This document shows, piece by piece, positions 23,760 to 32,081 of a stretch of DNA of 64,000 bases. Source of the DNA: Actinacidiphila cocklensis (GTDB taxonomy: Bacteria > Actinomycetota > Actinomycetes > Streptomycetales > Streptomycetaceae); the NCBI RefSeq assembly GCF_907177275.1, contig NZ_CAJSLV010000081.1, positions 62,001 to 126,000 of the forward strand, read 5' to 3'. Position 1 is the stretch's first letter. Every line of letters starts with the position of its first letter. A program made the position numbers and the translations under genes. The notes beneath the pieces were generated by a model, which did no database searches, had not been told where the DNA came from, and was given only the letters and a program-made list of their open reading frames with translations.

Positions 23760-25448
23760 ATGTCCACTCTCACCAGTTCCTCGCTCCCGCGCCAGGTCGC
23801 CGACGCCTACGTCGACGACCTGATCGCACTCGACCCGCTGCTCGGCACCTACCTCGGGGTTCCCGGCTCGGCCCGGCTGCTGCCCGACTTCTCGCCGGCC
23901 GGAGCCGACGCGCGGGCCGCGCTGGCCCGCAGCACCCTGGACCGGCTCGCCGAGTCCGAGTCCGTGCCGGGCGCGGACAGCGACGCGGAGCGGCGCTGCG
24001 GGCGGCTGCTGCGTGAGCGGCTGACGGCCGAACTGGCGGTGCACGCGGCGAACGAGCACCTGCGCTCGGTGAGCAACATCTTCTCCCCCGCGCACCAGAT
24101 CCGCGAGATCTTCGCGCTGATGCCGACCGAGACCCCCGAGCACTTCGCGGACATCGCCGGACGGCTGCGCGCCGCGCCGGCCGCGCTGGCCGGCTTCCGG
24201 GCCTCGCTGGCCGAGGGCCTGGCGCGCAAGCTGCCCGGCGGGCCGCGGCAGGCCGCAACGATGGTGCAGCAGCTGGGCGAGTGGACCGGCGCGGACGGCT
24301 CTGCGAGCTGGTTCACCGGGCTGGTCGCGGACGGCCCCGAGGAACTGCGCGCCGAGCTGGACACGGCGGCCGAGGAGGCCACCGCGGCCTTCACCGAGCT
24401 GCGCGAGTGGCTGCGCGACACCTACGCCCCGGGGATCGAGGGCGCCCCGGAGACCGTCGGCCGCGAGCGGTACGCGACCTGGTCGCGGATGTGGAACGGC
24501 ACCGACCTGGACCTGGACGAGGCCTACGCGTACGGCTGGTCCGAGTACCACCGGCTGCACGGCGAGATGGTCGCGGAGGCGGCGAAGATCCTGCCGGGCA
24601 AGGACCCCTGGGAGGTGCTGGCGCACCTCGACGAGCACGGCCAGGCCGTCGAGGGCGTGGACGAGGTCAGGGACTGGCTCCAGGCGCTGATGGACGAGGC
24701 GATCGAGGCGCTGGACGGCACGCACTTCGAACTGGCCGACCGGGTCAAGCAGGTCGAGGCGCGGATCGCCCCGCCGGGGGGCGCGGCGGCGCCGTACTAC
24801 ACCGCGCCCTCCGAGGACTTCTCCCGGCCGGGCCGCACGTGGCTGCCGACGATGGGCAGGACCCGCTTCCCGGTCTTCGACCTGGTCTCGACCTGGTACC
24901 ACGAGGGCGTGCCCGGGCATCACCTGCAGCTCGCCCAGTGGGTGCACGTGGCGGGCGACCTGTCCCGCTACCAGGCCAGCGTCGGCATGGTCAGCGCGAA
25001 CGCCGAGGGCTGGGCGCTGTACGCCGAGCGGCTGATGGACGAGCTGGGCTTCCTCTCCGACCCGGAGCGGCGGCTGGGCTACCTGGACGCGCAGATGATG
25101 CGCGCGGTGCGGGTGATCATCGACATCGGCATGCACGCGGAACTGGCGATCCCCGCGGACTCGCCCTTCCACCCCGGTGAGGTCTGGACCCCTGAGCTGG
25201 CGCGGGAGTTCTTCGGCCGGCACAGCGGCAGGCAGCCGGAGTTCATCGACAGCGAGATCATCCGCTACCTCGGCATTCCCGCCCAGGCGATCGGCTACAA
25301 GCTCGGCGAGCGCGCCTGGCTGCTGGGCCGCGAGGCCGCGCGCACCGCGCACGGCGACGCCTTCGACGCGAAGGCGTGGCACATGGCGGCGCTGTCGCTC
25401 GGCTCGCTCGGCCTGGACGACCTGGTAGCGGAGATCTCCGCGCTGTAG
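23760..25448 (+). CDS. DUF885-family protein (putative metallopeptidase-like)
   Basis: A 562-residue cytoplasmic protein matching the DUF885 family, which is distantly related to M2/M3-like metallopeptidases. The motif WYHEGVPGHHLQ (about residue 380) is an HExxH-like element, and a downstream NAEGWALYAERL segment supplies a probable third metal ligand Glu. ATG 23760 has a GAGG Shine-Dalgarno. Peptide or ester hydrolysis is suggested by the motif but substrates are unknown. A strong hairpin terminates it. Confidence 0.86.
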   Translation: MSTLTSSSLPRQVADAYVDDLIALDPLLGTYLGVPGSARLLPDFSPAGADARAALARSTLDRLAESESVPGADSDAERRCGRLLRERLTAELAVHAANEHLRSVSNIFSPAHQIREIFALMPTETPEHFADIAGRLRAAPAALAGFRASLAEGLARKLPGGPRQAATMVQQLGEWTGADGSASWFTGLVADGPEELRAELDTAAEEATAAFTELREWLRDTYAPGIEGAPETVGRERYATWSRMWNGTDLDLDEAYAYGWSEYHRLHGEMVAEAAKILPGKDPWEVLAHLDEHGQAVEGVDEVRDWLQALMDEAIEALDGTHFELADRVKQVEARIAPPGGAAAPYYTAPSEDFSRPGRTWLPTMGRTRFPVFDLVSTWYHEGVPGHHLQLAQWVHVAGDLSRYQASVGMVSANAEGWALYAERLMDELGFLSDPERRLGYLDAQMMRAVRVIIDIGMHAELAIPADSPFHPGEVWTPELAREFFGRHSGRQPEFIDSEIIRYLGIPAQAIGYKLGERAWLLGREAARTAHGDAFDAKAWHMAALSLGSLGLDDLVAEISAL

Positions 25449-25453
25449 CCCGC

Positions 25454-25486
25454 GCCGCGCCGCGCCCCACCCGGGCGCGGCGCGGC
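25454..25486 (+). terminator. Strong hairpin terminator after the DUF885 gene
   Basis: A perfect 14-bp GC-only stem (25454-25467 with 25473-25486) and a 5-nt loop starts 6 nt after the stop codon. Confidence 0.85.
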
Positions 25487-25542
25487 CCGTCCCCCTCCCG
25501 CACACCCGTGAACTCCACTCCCCGACAAGGCGGTACGGCTGG

Positions 25543-26067
25543 ATGACCCTGCACGCTTCCCTCGACGGCGGACGACTGGTCCTGACCCAGGGCCGGTTGA
25601 CGTTGCGCGAGCAACTGCCGCCCGACGCAGCGCAGTTGGCGGACGGCAAGCCGGCCGGGCTGACGTGGATCGACGAGGTGCCCGGCGAGGGCACGATCGG
25701 TGCGGCCTCGATGACGGTCGCCGCGGCCGCGGCCGGGGTCTACCGGCCCGGCTGGGGCGTCTTCGCGATCCAGCGGACGCTGGACGGCACCGCGCTGGGC
25801 GGCGCCGGCTTCCACGGGCCGCCGGACGCCGGTGCGGTGGAGATCGGCTACGACCTCTCCACGTCGGGCCGCGGCGCCGGATGGGCCACGGACGCGGCGC
25901 GCGCGCTGTGCCAGTGGGCGCTGGGCCAGCCCGAGGTCGACCTCGTCCTGGCCACCACGGAGCCGGCGAACGCCGCGTCCCAGGCGGTACTCACCCGGGT
26001 CGGCTTCCAGCGGGTGGCCGACCGTGGCGAGTTGTGGGCGTACGAGCTGCGCGGCCTGCCGGCCTGA
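25543..26067 (+). CDS. GNAT-family N-acetyltransferase
   Basis: A 174-residue acetyltransferase of the RimJ-like group. Motif A reads VEIGYDLSTSGRGAGWATDAARAL (about 100-123) and is followed by ATTEPANAASQAVLTRVGF. The GRGAGWAT acetyl-CoA loop is slightly unusual. It is monocistronic, between a strong upstream terminator and the convergent rhodanese gene 40 bp away. Substrate unknown. Confidence 0.85.
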   Translation: MTLHASLDGGRLVLTQGRLTLREQLPPDAAQLADGKPAGLTWIDEVPGEGTIGAASMTVAAAAAGVYRPGWGVFAIQRTLDGTALGGAGFHGPPDAGAVEIGYDLSTSGRGAGWATDAARALCQWALGQPEVDLVLATTEPANAASQAVLTRVGFQRVADRGELWAYELRGLPA

Positions 26068-26107
26068 CCGCCTCGCCCGGCAGCCGCCGGGTGGCCGCGG
26101 GCGGCGC

Positions 26108-26629
26108 TCAGCAGCCGCAGGCGGCGGCGCCGAGCGGGGCGGTCAGGCCGTCGGTGTCGCGGCGGCCGGGGCCTTCGGCCGTCTCGTAGCCGAAGCCCTC
26201 GCGGATCCAGTACTCGATGCCGCCGAGCATCTCCTTGACCTGGTAGCCGAGTCCGGCCAGCGCGGCCGCCGCGCGCACCGCGCCGTTGCAGCCGGGGCCC
26301 CAGCAGTGGACGACGACGGGCACGGACCGGTCGAGAAAGGTGCCCGCGAGCTGCGGTATCTGCGCCGTGGGCAGGTGGACGGCGCCGGGTATGTGGCCCT
26401 GGTCCCACGCTTCGGTGCTGCGGGTGTCGACCAGGACGAACCCGGGGTCGGTACCGGCCTGCGCGGCTTCGAGCGCCGCGGCGACGTCGGAGACGTCCGT
26501 GTGGAAGGCCAGGCTCGCCGTGAAGTAGGCGGCAGCGTCGGCGGGGGTCGCCGGCGGTACCCGCAGGACGGCGTTGACGCTGGTCACAACGGGTGCGGCG
26601 GTGGCGGCGGTGGCGAGGTGCGTTGTCAT
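26108..26629 (-). CDS. Rhodanese-domain protein
   Basis: A 173-residue protein. A short N-terminal extension precedes a single rhodanese domain (about 40-150) with FVLVDTRSTEAWDQGHIPGAVHLP and the active-site loop HCWGPGCNG. The loop contains two Cys; the first occupies the catalytic position. The very C-terminus ends in a further Cys pair, CGC. It could transfer sulfane sulfur or act as a redox sensor. It is divergent from an Lrp-type regulator, with an ATTCC-CC-GGAAT palindrome between them. Confidence 0.87.
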   Translation of the reverse strand: MTTHLATAATAAPVVTSVNAVLRVPPATPADAAAYFTASLAFHTDVSDVAAALEAAQAGTDPGFVLVDTRSTEAWDQGHIPGAVHLPTAQIPQLAGTFLDRSVPVVVHCWGPGCNGAVRAAAALAGLGYQVKEMLGGIEYWIREGFGYETAEGPGRRDTDGLTAPLGAAACGC

Positions 26630-26670
26630 GCAGGAAAATCTACGGTCGGCGACCCCGGCCGAGAAGTGGG

Positions 26671-26682
26671 ATTCCCCGGAAT
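26671..26682. promoter_or_regulatory. Palindrome between rhodanese and Lrp genes
   Basis: Exact 12-bp palindrome ATTCCCCGGAAT midway in the 94-bp divergent region. It is a reasonable Lrp-type operator candidate controlling both genes; functional assignment is inference. Confidence 0.4.
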
Positions 26683-26723
26683 GCGGCTTGATCCGCCGGG
26701 CTTTCCCCTGGTATCCCTCGGGG

Positions 26724-27170
26724 ATGACCGCTTATTCCCTGGACTCCACCGACTGGCAGCTGCTGGAGGCCCTGCAACGTGACGGCCGCGCCAGTTACGC
26801 CGAGCTCGCCCGTGCCGTGGCGATGTCGCCGAGCGCCGTCACCGAGCGGGTGCGGCGGCTGGAGGAGGCGGGGGTGATCACCGGTTATTCGGCGGTGATC
26901 GACCACGAGCGCGTGGGCCTGCCGATCCTGGCGATGGTCAGGCTGCGCTACCCGACCGGCAACTACAAGCCCTTCAACGACCTGCTGGCGAGCACGCCGG
27001 AGGTGCTCGAAGCACATCACGTCACCGGGGACGACTGCTTCGTGATGAAGGTGGCCGCGCGCTCGATGCGGCATCTGGAGGAGACGACCGGCCGGATCTC
27101 CGGACTCGGCGCGGTCACCACGAGCATCGTCTACTCCTCGCCGCTGGAGCGCCGCCCGCTGGTGCTGTGA
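26724..27170 (+). CDS. Lrp/AsnC-family transcriptional regulator
   Basis: A 148-residue regulator: HTH in the N-terminal third (LQRDGRASYAELARAVAMSPSAVTERV), then a RAM-type ligand domain with AHHVTGDDCFVMKV. ATG 26724 places the HTH near the N-terminus; upstream ATGs lie in the divergent rhodanese region. Related Streptomyces genes divergent from rhodanese-type genes are probably cysteine or sulfur responsive, which fits the neighbour. The sbcC stop is 7 bp downstream, convergent. Confidence 0.9.
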   Translation: MTAYSLDSTDWQLLEALQRDGRASYAELARAVAMSPSAVTERVRRLEEAGVITGYSAVIDHERVGLPILAMVRLRYPTGNYKPFNDLLASTPEVLEAHHVTGDDCFVMKVAARSMRHLEETTGRISGLGAVTTSIVYSSPLERRPLVL

Positions 27171-27176
27171 GGGCGG

Positions 27177-30100
27177 TCAGCGGCTGCGCTGCCGTACGGC
27201 GGAGCCGTCGCGGCCTTTGGTGACCTGGAGCTGGGCGGGGATGCGGTCCCGCAGGTCGGCCACGTGGCTGACGATGCCGACCGCGCGGTCGCGGTCGCGC
27301 AGCCCGTCGAGGACGTCGAGGACCTCGTCCAGGGTCTGCTCGTCGAGGCTGCCGAAGCCCTCGTCGATGAAGAGGGTGTCCAGGCGCATGCCGCCCGCCT
27401 CGTCGGTGACCACGTCGGCGAGGCCCAGGGCGAGGGCGAGCGAGGCGAAGAAGGTCTCGCCGCCGGAGAGGGTGGCGGTGTCGCGCTCGGTTCCGGTCCA
27501 GGCGTCGACCACCCTCAGGCCGAGGCCCGACTTGGTCCTGCCGCCGCCGCGGGCGTCGCTGTGGACGAGGGTGTAGCGTCCGCTCGACATCCGCTGCAGC
27601 CGTACGCCGGCCGCCGCGGCGACCTGTTCGAGGCGGGCGGCCAGGACGTAGGTCTCCAGCTCCATGCGGTAGCGGTTCTCCGCGGAGGTGGCGGAGGCGA
27701 GGTCGGACAGCCGGGCGATACGGTCGTACGCGGCGCGGGCCGGGGCGAGTTCGCGGACGACGGCCGTCGACTTGGCGCCGAGCCGGTCGAGTTCCGCGCT
27801 GCGGGTGGCGGCCGCGGACTCGGCGGCGGACGCCTGGCGCAGCCGCAGGTTGGCGGCGTCGAGCGCGGCCTGTGCGGCGACCGGGTCCGCGGGCGGCAGT
27901 TCCGCGGCCGCGGCCGGCTGCGGTGCGCAGAGGTCGGCCTCGGCGGCGGCCTCCTCCTTGGCCCAGGCCGCCAGTTGGCGTTCCGCCTCCCACAGCCGGG
28001 GCGGCGGTAGCAGGGCCGCGACGGCCTCGGCGGCGGAGCCGAAGCCCGCGCGGGCGGCGGCCTCGGCGAGGGCCGTCTCGGCTTCCGCGAGCCGCAGCCC
28101 GCTGTCGGCGCGCTCCCTGACCGTGTGCGCCGCGCGGTCCAGCAGCCCGATGGCCGCGGTCAGCCGGCCCCTGCGGGCGGCGACGCTCGGGTGCCCGTCA
28201 CGCGCGCGGGCCAGCTCGTCGCTCAGCCGCTCGTGCTGCTCGTCGAGTTCCTCGCGGCGCGAGGTGCGGGCGGCGGTGCGGTGCAGGGCGTCCTGCTGCT
28301 GTGCGGTGCGCCGGTCGCGCTCCTCCTCCGCACGGGCGAGTGCGGCCCTGGCCTCGGGCACGGTGGCCGCCGCGCGGGCCGCCGCGTCGTGGGCCGCCTG
28401 CGCCGCGGTGTGGGCGGCGGCGAGTTCGGGCTGCGGGTTCTCGCCCGCGGTGGCGGTGGCCGCGTCGAGTCCGGTACGCAGCCGGGTGACCGTATCGCGG
28501 GCCGCGTCGTGGTCGGCGGACCTGCGCTGGAAGCCGGCATAGGCGGCGTCCTCGTCGGCGCGGGTGACGCGGTCCTCGGCGGGGCGGGCCGGTGCGGGGT
28601 GCGCGGCCGACCCGCACACCCGGCAGGGCTCGCCGTCGGTCAGCGCGGCGGCCAATTCGGCGGCGATTCCGGCGATCCGGCTCTCCCTGAGGTCCTGCCA
28701 CGCTTCGCGGGCGTCCCCCGCGCGGTCCCGCGCGTCCCTTGCCGCCTGCTCGGCCCGCGCCAACTGCTGGGCCAGTACGTCCCGTTCCGCGGCCGCGTCG
28801 CGCCGCTGCCGGGCCTGCGCCAGCTCGCCTGCCAGGTCACCTGCGCGGGCCGCGGCCTCCAGCGCGCTGTCGAGCCGCGCCTGCAACCCGTCGCGCACCC
28901 GCGGCCATTCGGCGAGCCAGCCGTCCGCGTCCCGCACGGCCTCCTCGTCGGACCGCTCCTCGTGCTCCAGCCGCTCCCGGCGCGCGGTGACCTCCGCCAT
29001 CCGCGCCTCGACCTCCCCTGCGGAGACGAGCCCGCCCACGACCTCCCGCAACTCCCCCGCCCGCCGCACCAGTTCATCGGCGCCGAGCCCGGCCGCGCGC
29101 CCGCCCGCGAGCTGCGCCACGGCCGGACCCGCGGCCTTGAGCGCGGGGCGACCGCCGGATTCCGGCTGCGCCGATACGCCGGGCGCCGAGCCGCCCGGGT
29201 CCCGGCGGCCCTCGGCGTCCCCGGCGGCCTGCCCGGGGGATGCCCCGCGGGACCCGGACGCCTGCCCGGGTACTCTCCCGGCCGCGGGAACCACCGCCGA
29301 TCCGCCGGACCCGCCCGCCGGCCCGGGCACCCTGTCCCCGGTCGCGGGGACCTCGCCGGACCCGCGGTGCTCCGACGCCGGGTCCCCAGCTGCCCGTTCG
29401 GGCGAGCCCCCGGCCGCCTGCGGCGGCACGGCGCCCGAGGTCCCGGGAGCCAGGATCGCGCCCCGCACGATGTCGGGTGCCGACAACAGGGCCGAGGTGG
29501 CCTCGTGTTCGAGGGCCAGGGCCTCGGCATGGCGGGCGGCGAGCTTGTCGCGGTGGGTCAGCGCCGGGTCGATCGTGGTGGCGCGCCGGGCGCGGTCCAG
29601 GGTGGCGCGGGCCGCGGTGCGGGCCGGCTGCTGCTCGGCCAGGGCGGCGGCGCGGCGGACGGCCTCGGCGTGGCGCTGCTGGAGCGCGGACACCTCGCGG
29701 GCCTGCGTCGCGGCGGCCTGTGCGGCCGCGTGGGTCAGCTCGGCGCGCTCCAGGGCCGTGCGGGCGATGTCGTGCTGCTCGCGGGCGGTACAGCGCAGCA
29801 CCGCGGCATGGGCGAGGAACTCGGCGGGCGGACCCGGTTCGGCGTCGGAGCCGGAGCCGGTGTCGCCGGCCGCCTGCCGCATCCGGGCGGCGAGCCGGGC
29901 GATCTCCCGGTCGCCGTGGACGAGCCGCTGCGCGGCGTCCTGCTTGCCGTCCCGCAGCCGGTGCTCGACCGACCTGAAGCGGCGGGTATCGAAGAGCCGG
30001 CCGAGCAGCGCGGCCCGTTCGGTGGCGGTCGCCCGCAGGAAGGTGGCGAACTCGCCCTGCGGCAGCAGCACCACCTGGCAGAACTGCTCGCAGCTCATCC

Positions 30101-30527
30101 CGACCAGCTGCTTGATCTCCTCGCCGATCTCCTGGTGGGACCGGGAGCTTGCCCGCCACTGCCCGTCGCGCTGCTCCCGCAGCAGGGTGACGGCCTTCTC
30201 CGTGGTCACCCCGCTGCCGCGCTTCTTGGCCCGCGGCTGCTCGGGCCGCCGGGTGATCTCCAGCCGCCGCCCGGCGAGGGTGAGTTCGAGCACCACCTCG
30301 GTCGGCGTGCCGGGGTCGGCGTGGTCGCTGCGCAGCCGGGTCGCGGGCCGGGTGCCGGGCACCTGGCCGTAGAGGGCGAAGCACACCGCGTCCAGGACGG
30401 AGGTCTTGCCGCCGCCGGTGGGGCCGTGCAGCAGGAACAGGCCGGCGGCGGACAGCTCGTCGAAGTCGACGCTCTGCTCCGCGGCGAACGGGCCGAAGGC
30501 GGCGAGCCGGAGCCGGTGCAGCCGCAT
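27177..30527 (-). CDS. sbcC: Exonuclease SbcC (SMC-like ATPase of the SbcCD/Mre11-Rad50 complex)
   Basis: A 1116-residue ATPase that with SbcD cleaves DNA hairpins and processes double-strand ends. Walker A is GPTGGGKTS (about 35-43). Two long coiled coils flank a zinc hook CRVCG (about 635). The C-terminus has the signature LSGGETFFASL and Walker B LFIDEGFGSLD. A Gly/Pro/Ala-rich low-complexity stretch of about 140 residues (roughly 345-487) interrupts the first coiled coil, which is unusual. ATG 30527 overlaps the sbcD stop by one base (TGATG), indicating coupling. Confidence 0.95.
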   Translation of the reverse strand: MRLHRLRLAAFGPFAAEQSVDFDELSAAGLFLLHGPTGGGKTSVLDAVCFALYGQVPGTRPATRLRSDHADPGTPTEVVLELTLAGRRLEITRRPEQPRAKKRGSGVTTEKAVTLLREQRDGQWRASSRSHQEIGEEIKQLVGMSCEQFCQVVLLPQGEFATFLRATATERAALLGRLFDTRRFRSVEHRLRDGKQDAAQRLVHGDREIARLAARMRQAAGDTGSGSDAEPGPPAEFLAHAAVLRCTAREQHDIARTALERAELTHAAAQAAATQAREVSALQQRHAEAVRRAAALAEQQPARTAARATLDRARRATTIDPALTHRDKLAARHAEALALEHEATSALLSAPDIVRGAILAPGTSGAVPPQAAGGSPERAAGDPASEHRGSGEVPATGDRVPGPAGGSGGSAVVPAAGRVPGQASGSRGASPGQAAGDAEGRRDPGGSAPGVSAQPESGGRPALKAAGPAVAQLAGGRAAGLGADELVRRAGELREVVGGLVSAGEVEARMAEVTARRERLEHEERSDEEAVRDADGWLAEWPRVRDGLQARLDSALEAAARAGDLAGELAQARQRRDAAAERDVLAQQLARAEQAARDARDRAGDAREAWQDLRESRIAGIAAELAAALTDGEPCRVCGSAAHPAPARPAEDRVTRADEDAAYAGFQRRSADHDAARDTVTRLRTGLDAATATAGENPQPELAAAHTAAQAAHDAAARAAATVPEARAALARAEEERDRRTAQQQDALHRTAARTSRREELDEQHERLSDELARARDGHPSVAARRGRLTAAIGLLDRAAHTVRERADSGLRLAEAETALAEAAARAGFGSAAEAVAALLPPPRLWEAERQLAAWAKEEAAAEADLCAPQPAAAAELPPADPVAAQAALDAANLRLRQASAAESAAATRSAELDRLGAKSTAVVRELAPARAAYDRIARLSDLASATSAENRYRMELETYVLAARLEQVAAAAGVRLQRMSSGRYTLVHSDARGGGRTKSGLGLRVVDAWTGTERDTATLSGGETFFASLALALGLADVVTDEAGGMRLDTLFIDEGFGSLDEQTLDEVLDVLDGLRDRDRAVGIVSHVADLRDRIPAQLQVTKGRDGSAVRQRSR

Positions 30528-31687
30528 CAGTCGCGCTCCGCCGTGGCAGCGGCGGCGCGGACCGCGTCGAGGGCCTCGCGCAGCACCAGCCGCTCGTGCG
30601 GGTCCGGCGCGCTGCCGCGCACGTGGGCGACGAAGTCCTCGGCGACCTGCTGGTCGCTGCGGCCGGCGAGCCGGCGGGCGTAGGAGGCGGCGGGGTCCTG
30701 GTCCCCGCCCTCGGGCTCGAAGCCGAGGCTGAGGATGTGCGGGAAGCGCTTGGCGAGCGCGGCCATCGGCTCGTAGGGGCGTACGGGGTCGGTGAGGACG
30801 GCCTCGACCCAGGCGCCGGTGTGCGGTTCGTGCGCGGGGTCGGCGAGCAGGTCGTCGAGCCGGCCGCGGAGCCGGGCGAGCCGGCGCGGCACGGGGGTGT
30901 CGACGCGTTCCGCGGTGATCTCGCCGTGCGCTCCGAGGTCGACCAGCCACATGCTCTTGCGGTGGTGCTCCTCGGAGAAGGAGTAGGCCAGCGGTGAGCC
31001 CGAGTAGCGGATGCGCTCGGTGACGGTCTGGCAGCCGTGCAGGTGGCCGAGCGCGGTGTAGTCGATGCCGTCGAAGAGGGTGGCGGGCACCGAGGCGACG
31101 CCACCGGCGGTGATGTCGCGCTCGCTGTCGCAGGGTGCGCCGCCGGTGACGAAGGCGTGGGCCAGCACGACGCTGCGGGTGCCGGCGGGCCGGGCCGCGA
31201 GGTCGGCGCGTACCCGGTCGGCCGCGGCGCCGAGCACCGCCGTGTGGTCGGCCCGGTCTGCGCCCATCTCGTCGCGCACCAGGGCGGGTTCGAGGTACGG
31301 CAGGCCGTAGACGGCGACGTCGCCGTACGTGTCCTGCAGCACGACGGGCAGGTGGCAGGTCGCCGGGTCGGTGCGCAGGTGGATGCCGGCCCGGCCCATC
31401 AGGCCCGCGCCGACGCCGAGCCGGCGGGCGGAGTCGTGGTTGCCGGAGATCATCACGGTGGGGACGCCCAGTTCGGCGAGCGCGTGCAGCGCGCTGTCGT
31501 ACAGCTCGACGGCGGCCAGCGGCGGCACGGCGCGGTCGTAGACGTCGCCCGCGACGAGCACCGCGTCGACGTGCTCGGTGCGGACGGTGGCAACGAGGTG
31601 GTCGAGGAAGGCCCGTTGGGCGTCGAGCAGGCTCACCCGGTGCAGGGACCGGCCCAGGTGCCAGTCCGATGTGTGCAGCAGTCTCAC
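30527..31687 (-). CDS. sbcD: Exonuclease SbcD (Mre11-like nuclease)
   Basis: A 386-residue calcineurin-like phosphoesterase subunit. Motifs in order: LLHTSDWHLG (metal ligands, residues 3-12), GDVYDRAVPP, GNHDSARRL, VLAHAFV and LGHLHGCQ. GTG 31687 places the first motif at the N-terminus, as in all family members. It forms an operon with sbcC and is divergent from the glucarate operon. The 394-bp upstream region contains 9-bp direct repeats with a 21-bp period that may regulate it. Confidence 0.95.
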   Translation of the reverse strand: MRLLHTSDWHLGRSLHRVSLLDAQRAFLDHLVATVRTEHVDAVLVAGDVYDRAVPPLAAVELYDSALHALAELGVPTVMISGNHDSARRLGVGAGLMGRAGIHLRTDPATCHLPVVLQDTYGDVAVYGLPYLEPALVRDEMGADRADHTAVLGAAADRVRADLAARPAGTRSVVLAHAFVTGGAPCDSERDITAGGVASVPATLFDGIDYTALGHLHGCQTVTERIRYSGSPLAYSFSEEHHRKSMWLVDLGAHGEITAERVDTPVPRRLARLRGRLDDLLADPAHEPHTGAWVEAVLTDPVRPYEPMAALAKRFPHILSLGFEPEGGDQDPAASYARRLAGRSDQQVAEDFVAHVRGSAPDPHERLVLREALDAVRAAAATAERD

Positions 31688-31795
31688 TCGGCCGCCCCGA
31701 CGTGCACGCTGGTCCTCGCCGTTCCTCGATGTCCGCGGTGATCCGGATTCTAGGCGGTTGCGCTGCCCCCGCGGGCCGCACCCCGGGACACGGAC

Positions 31796-31825
31796 GGTAT
31801 CGAACCTTTCGTCGGAGGTATCGAA
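31796..31825. promoter_or_regulatory. Direct repeats GGTATCGAA upstream of sbcD
   Basis: Two exact 9-bp copies at 31796-31804 and 31817-31825. The 21-bp period equals two helical turns, so a protein could bind both on the same face. They are not the Streptomyces LexA palindrome. Confidence 0.4.
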
Positions 31826-31995
31826 AACTACCGCTCCCCATCGCCGCCAACTCGCCGTACATTCCTGGCAAATCGGTTGATTCGACGACGCCTTCGACGG
31901 CCTTCGCTCCGATCTCCCGCCGACTGCGTCGTCGCGGCGCCCGCCGTTCACCTCCTGACAGCCCGTGGCCCACCGGCACCGATACGACCTGGCCA

Positions 31996-32024
31996 TTGAC
32001 CGGTCAGCAGGGGCGGCCTAGAGT
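31996..32024 (+). promoter_or_regulatory. Promoter of the glucarate operon
   Basis: TTGACC (31996-32001) and TAGAGT (32019-32024) with an optimal 17-bp spacer match the vegetative HrdB consensus, placing transcription start about 32031, some 50 nt before the chosen GTG start. The -35 overlaps an 8-bp palindrome GACCGGTC. GCATTCAT/GCGTTCAT direct repeats (32037, 32050) lie in the leader and could be operator half-sites. Confidence 0.65.
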
Positions 32025-32081
32025 CCCTCAGTATTCGCATTCATGATGAGCGTTCATATACATGGACAATGTGAGGCTTCA

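Larger units (their letters stand above)
31688..32081. other. Divergent intergenic region sbcD / kdgD
   Basis: 394 bp without a credible gene. Closest to sbcD are two GGTATCGAA direct repeats; closest to kdgD is a near-consensus -35/-10 pair. Short open frames here have no Shine-Dalgarno and no coherent protein character. Confidence 0.7.

Noticed and set aside
28125..30683. Long plus-strand open frames opposite sbcC
   Set aside because: Antisense shadow of a well-defined SbcC with all ATPase and zinc-hook motifs.
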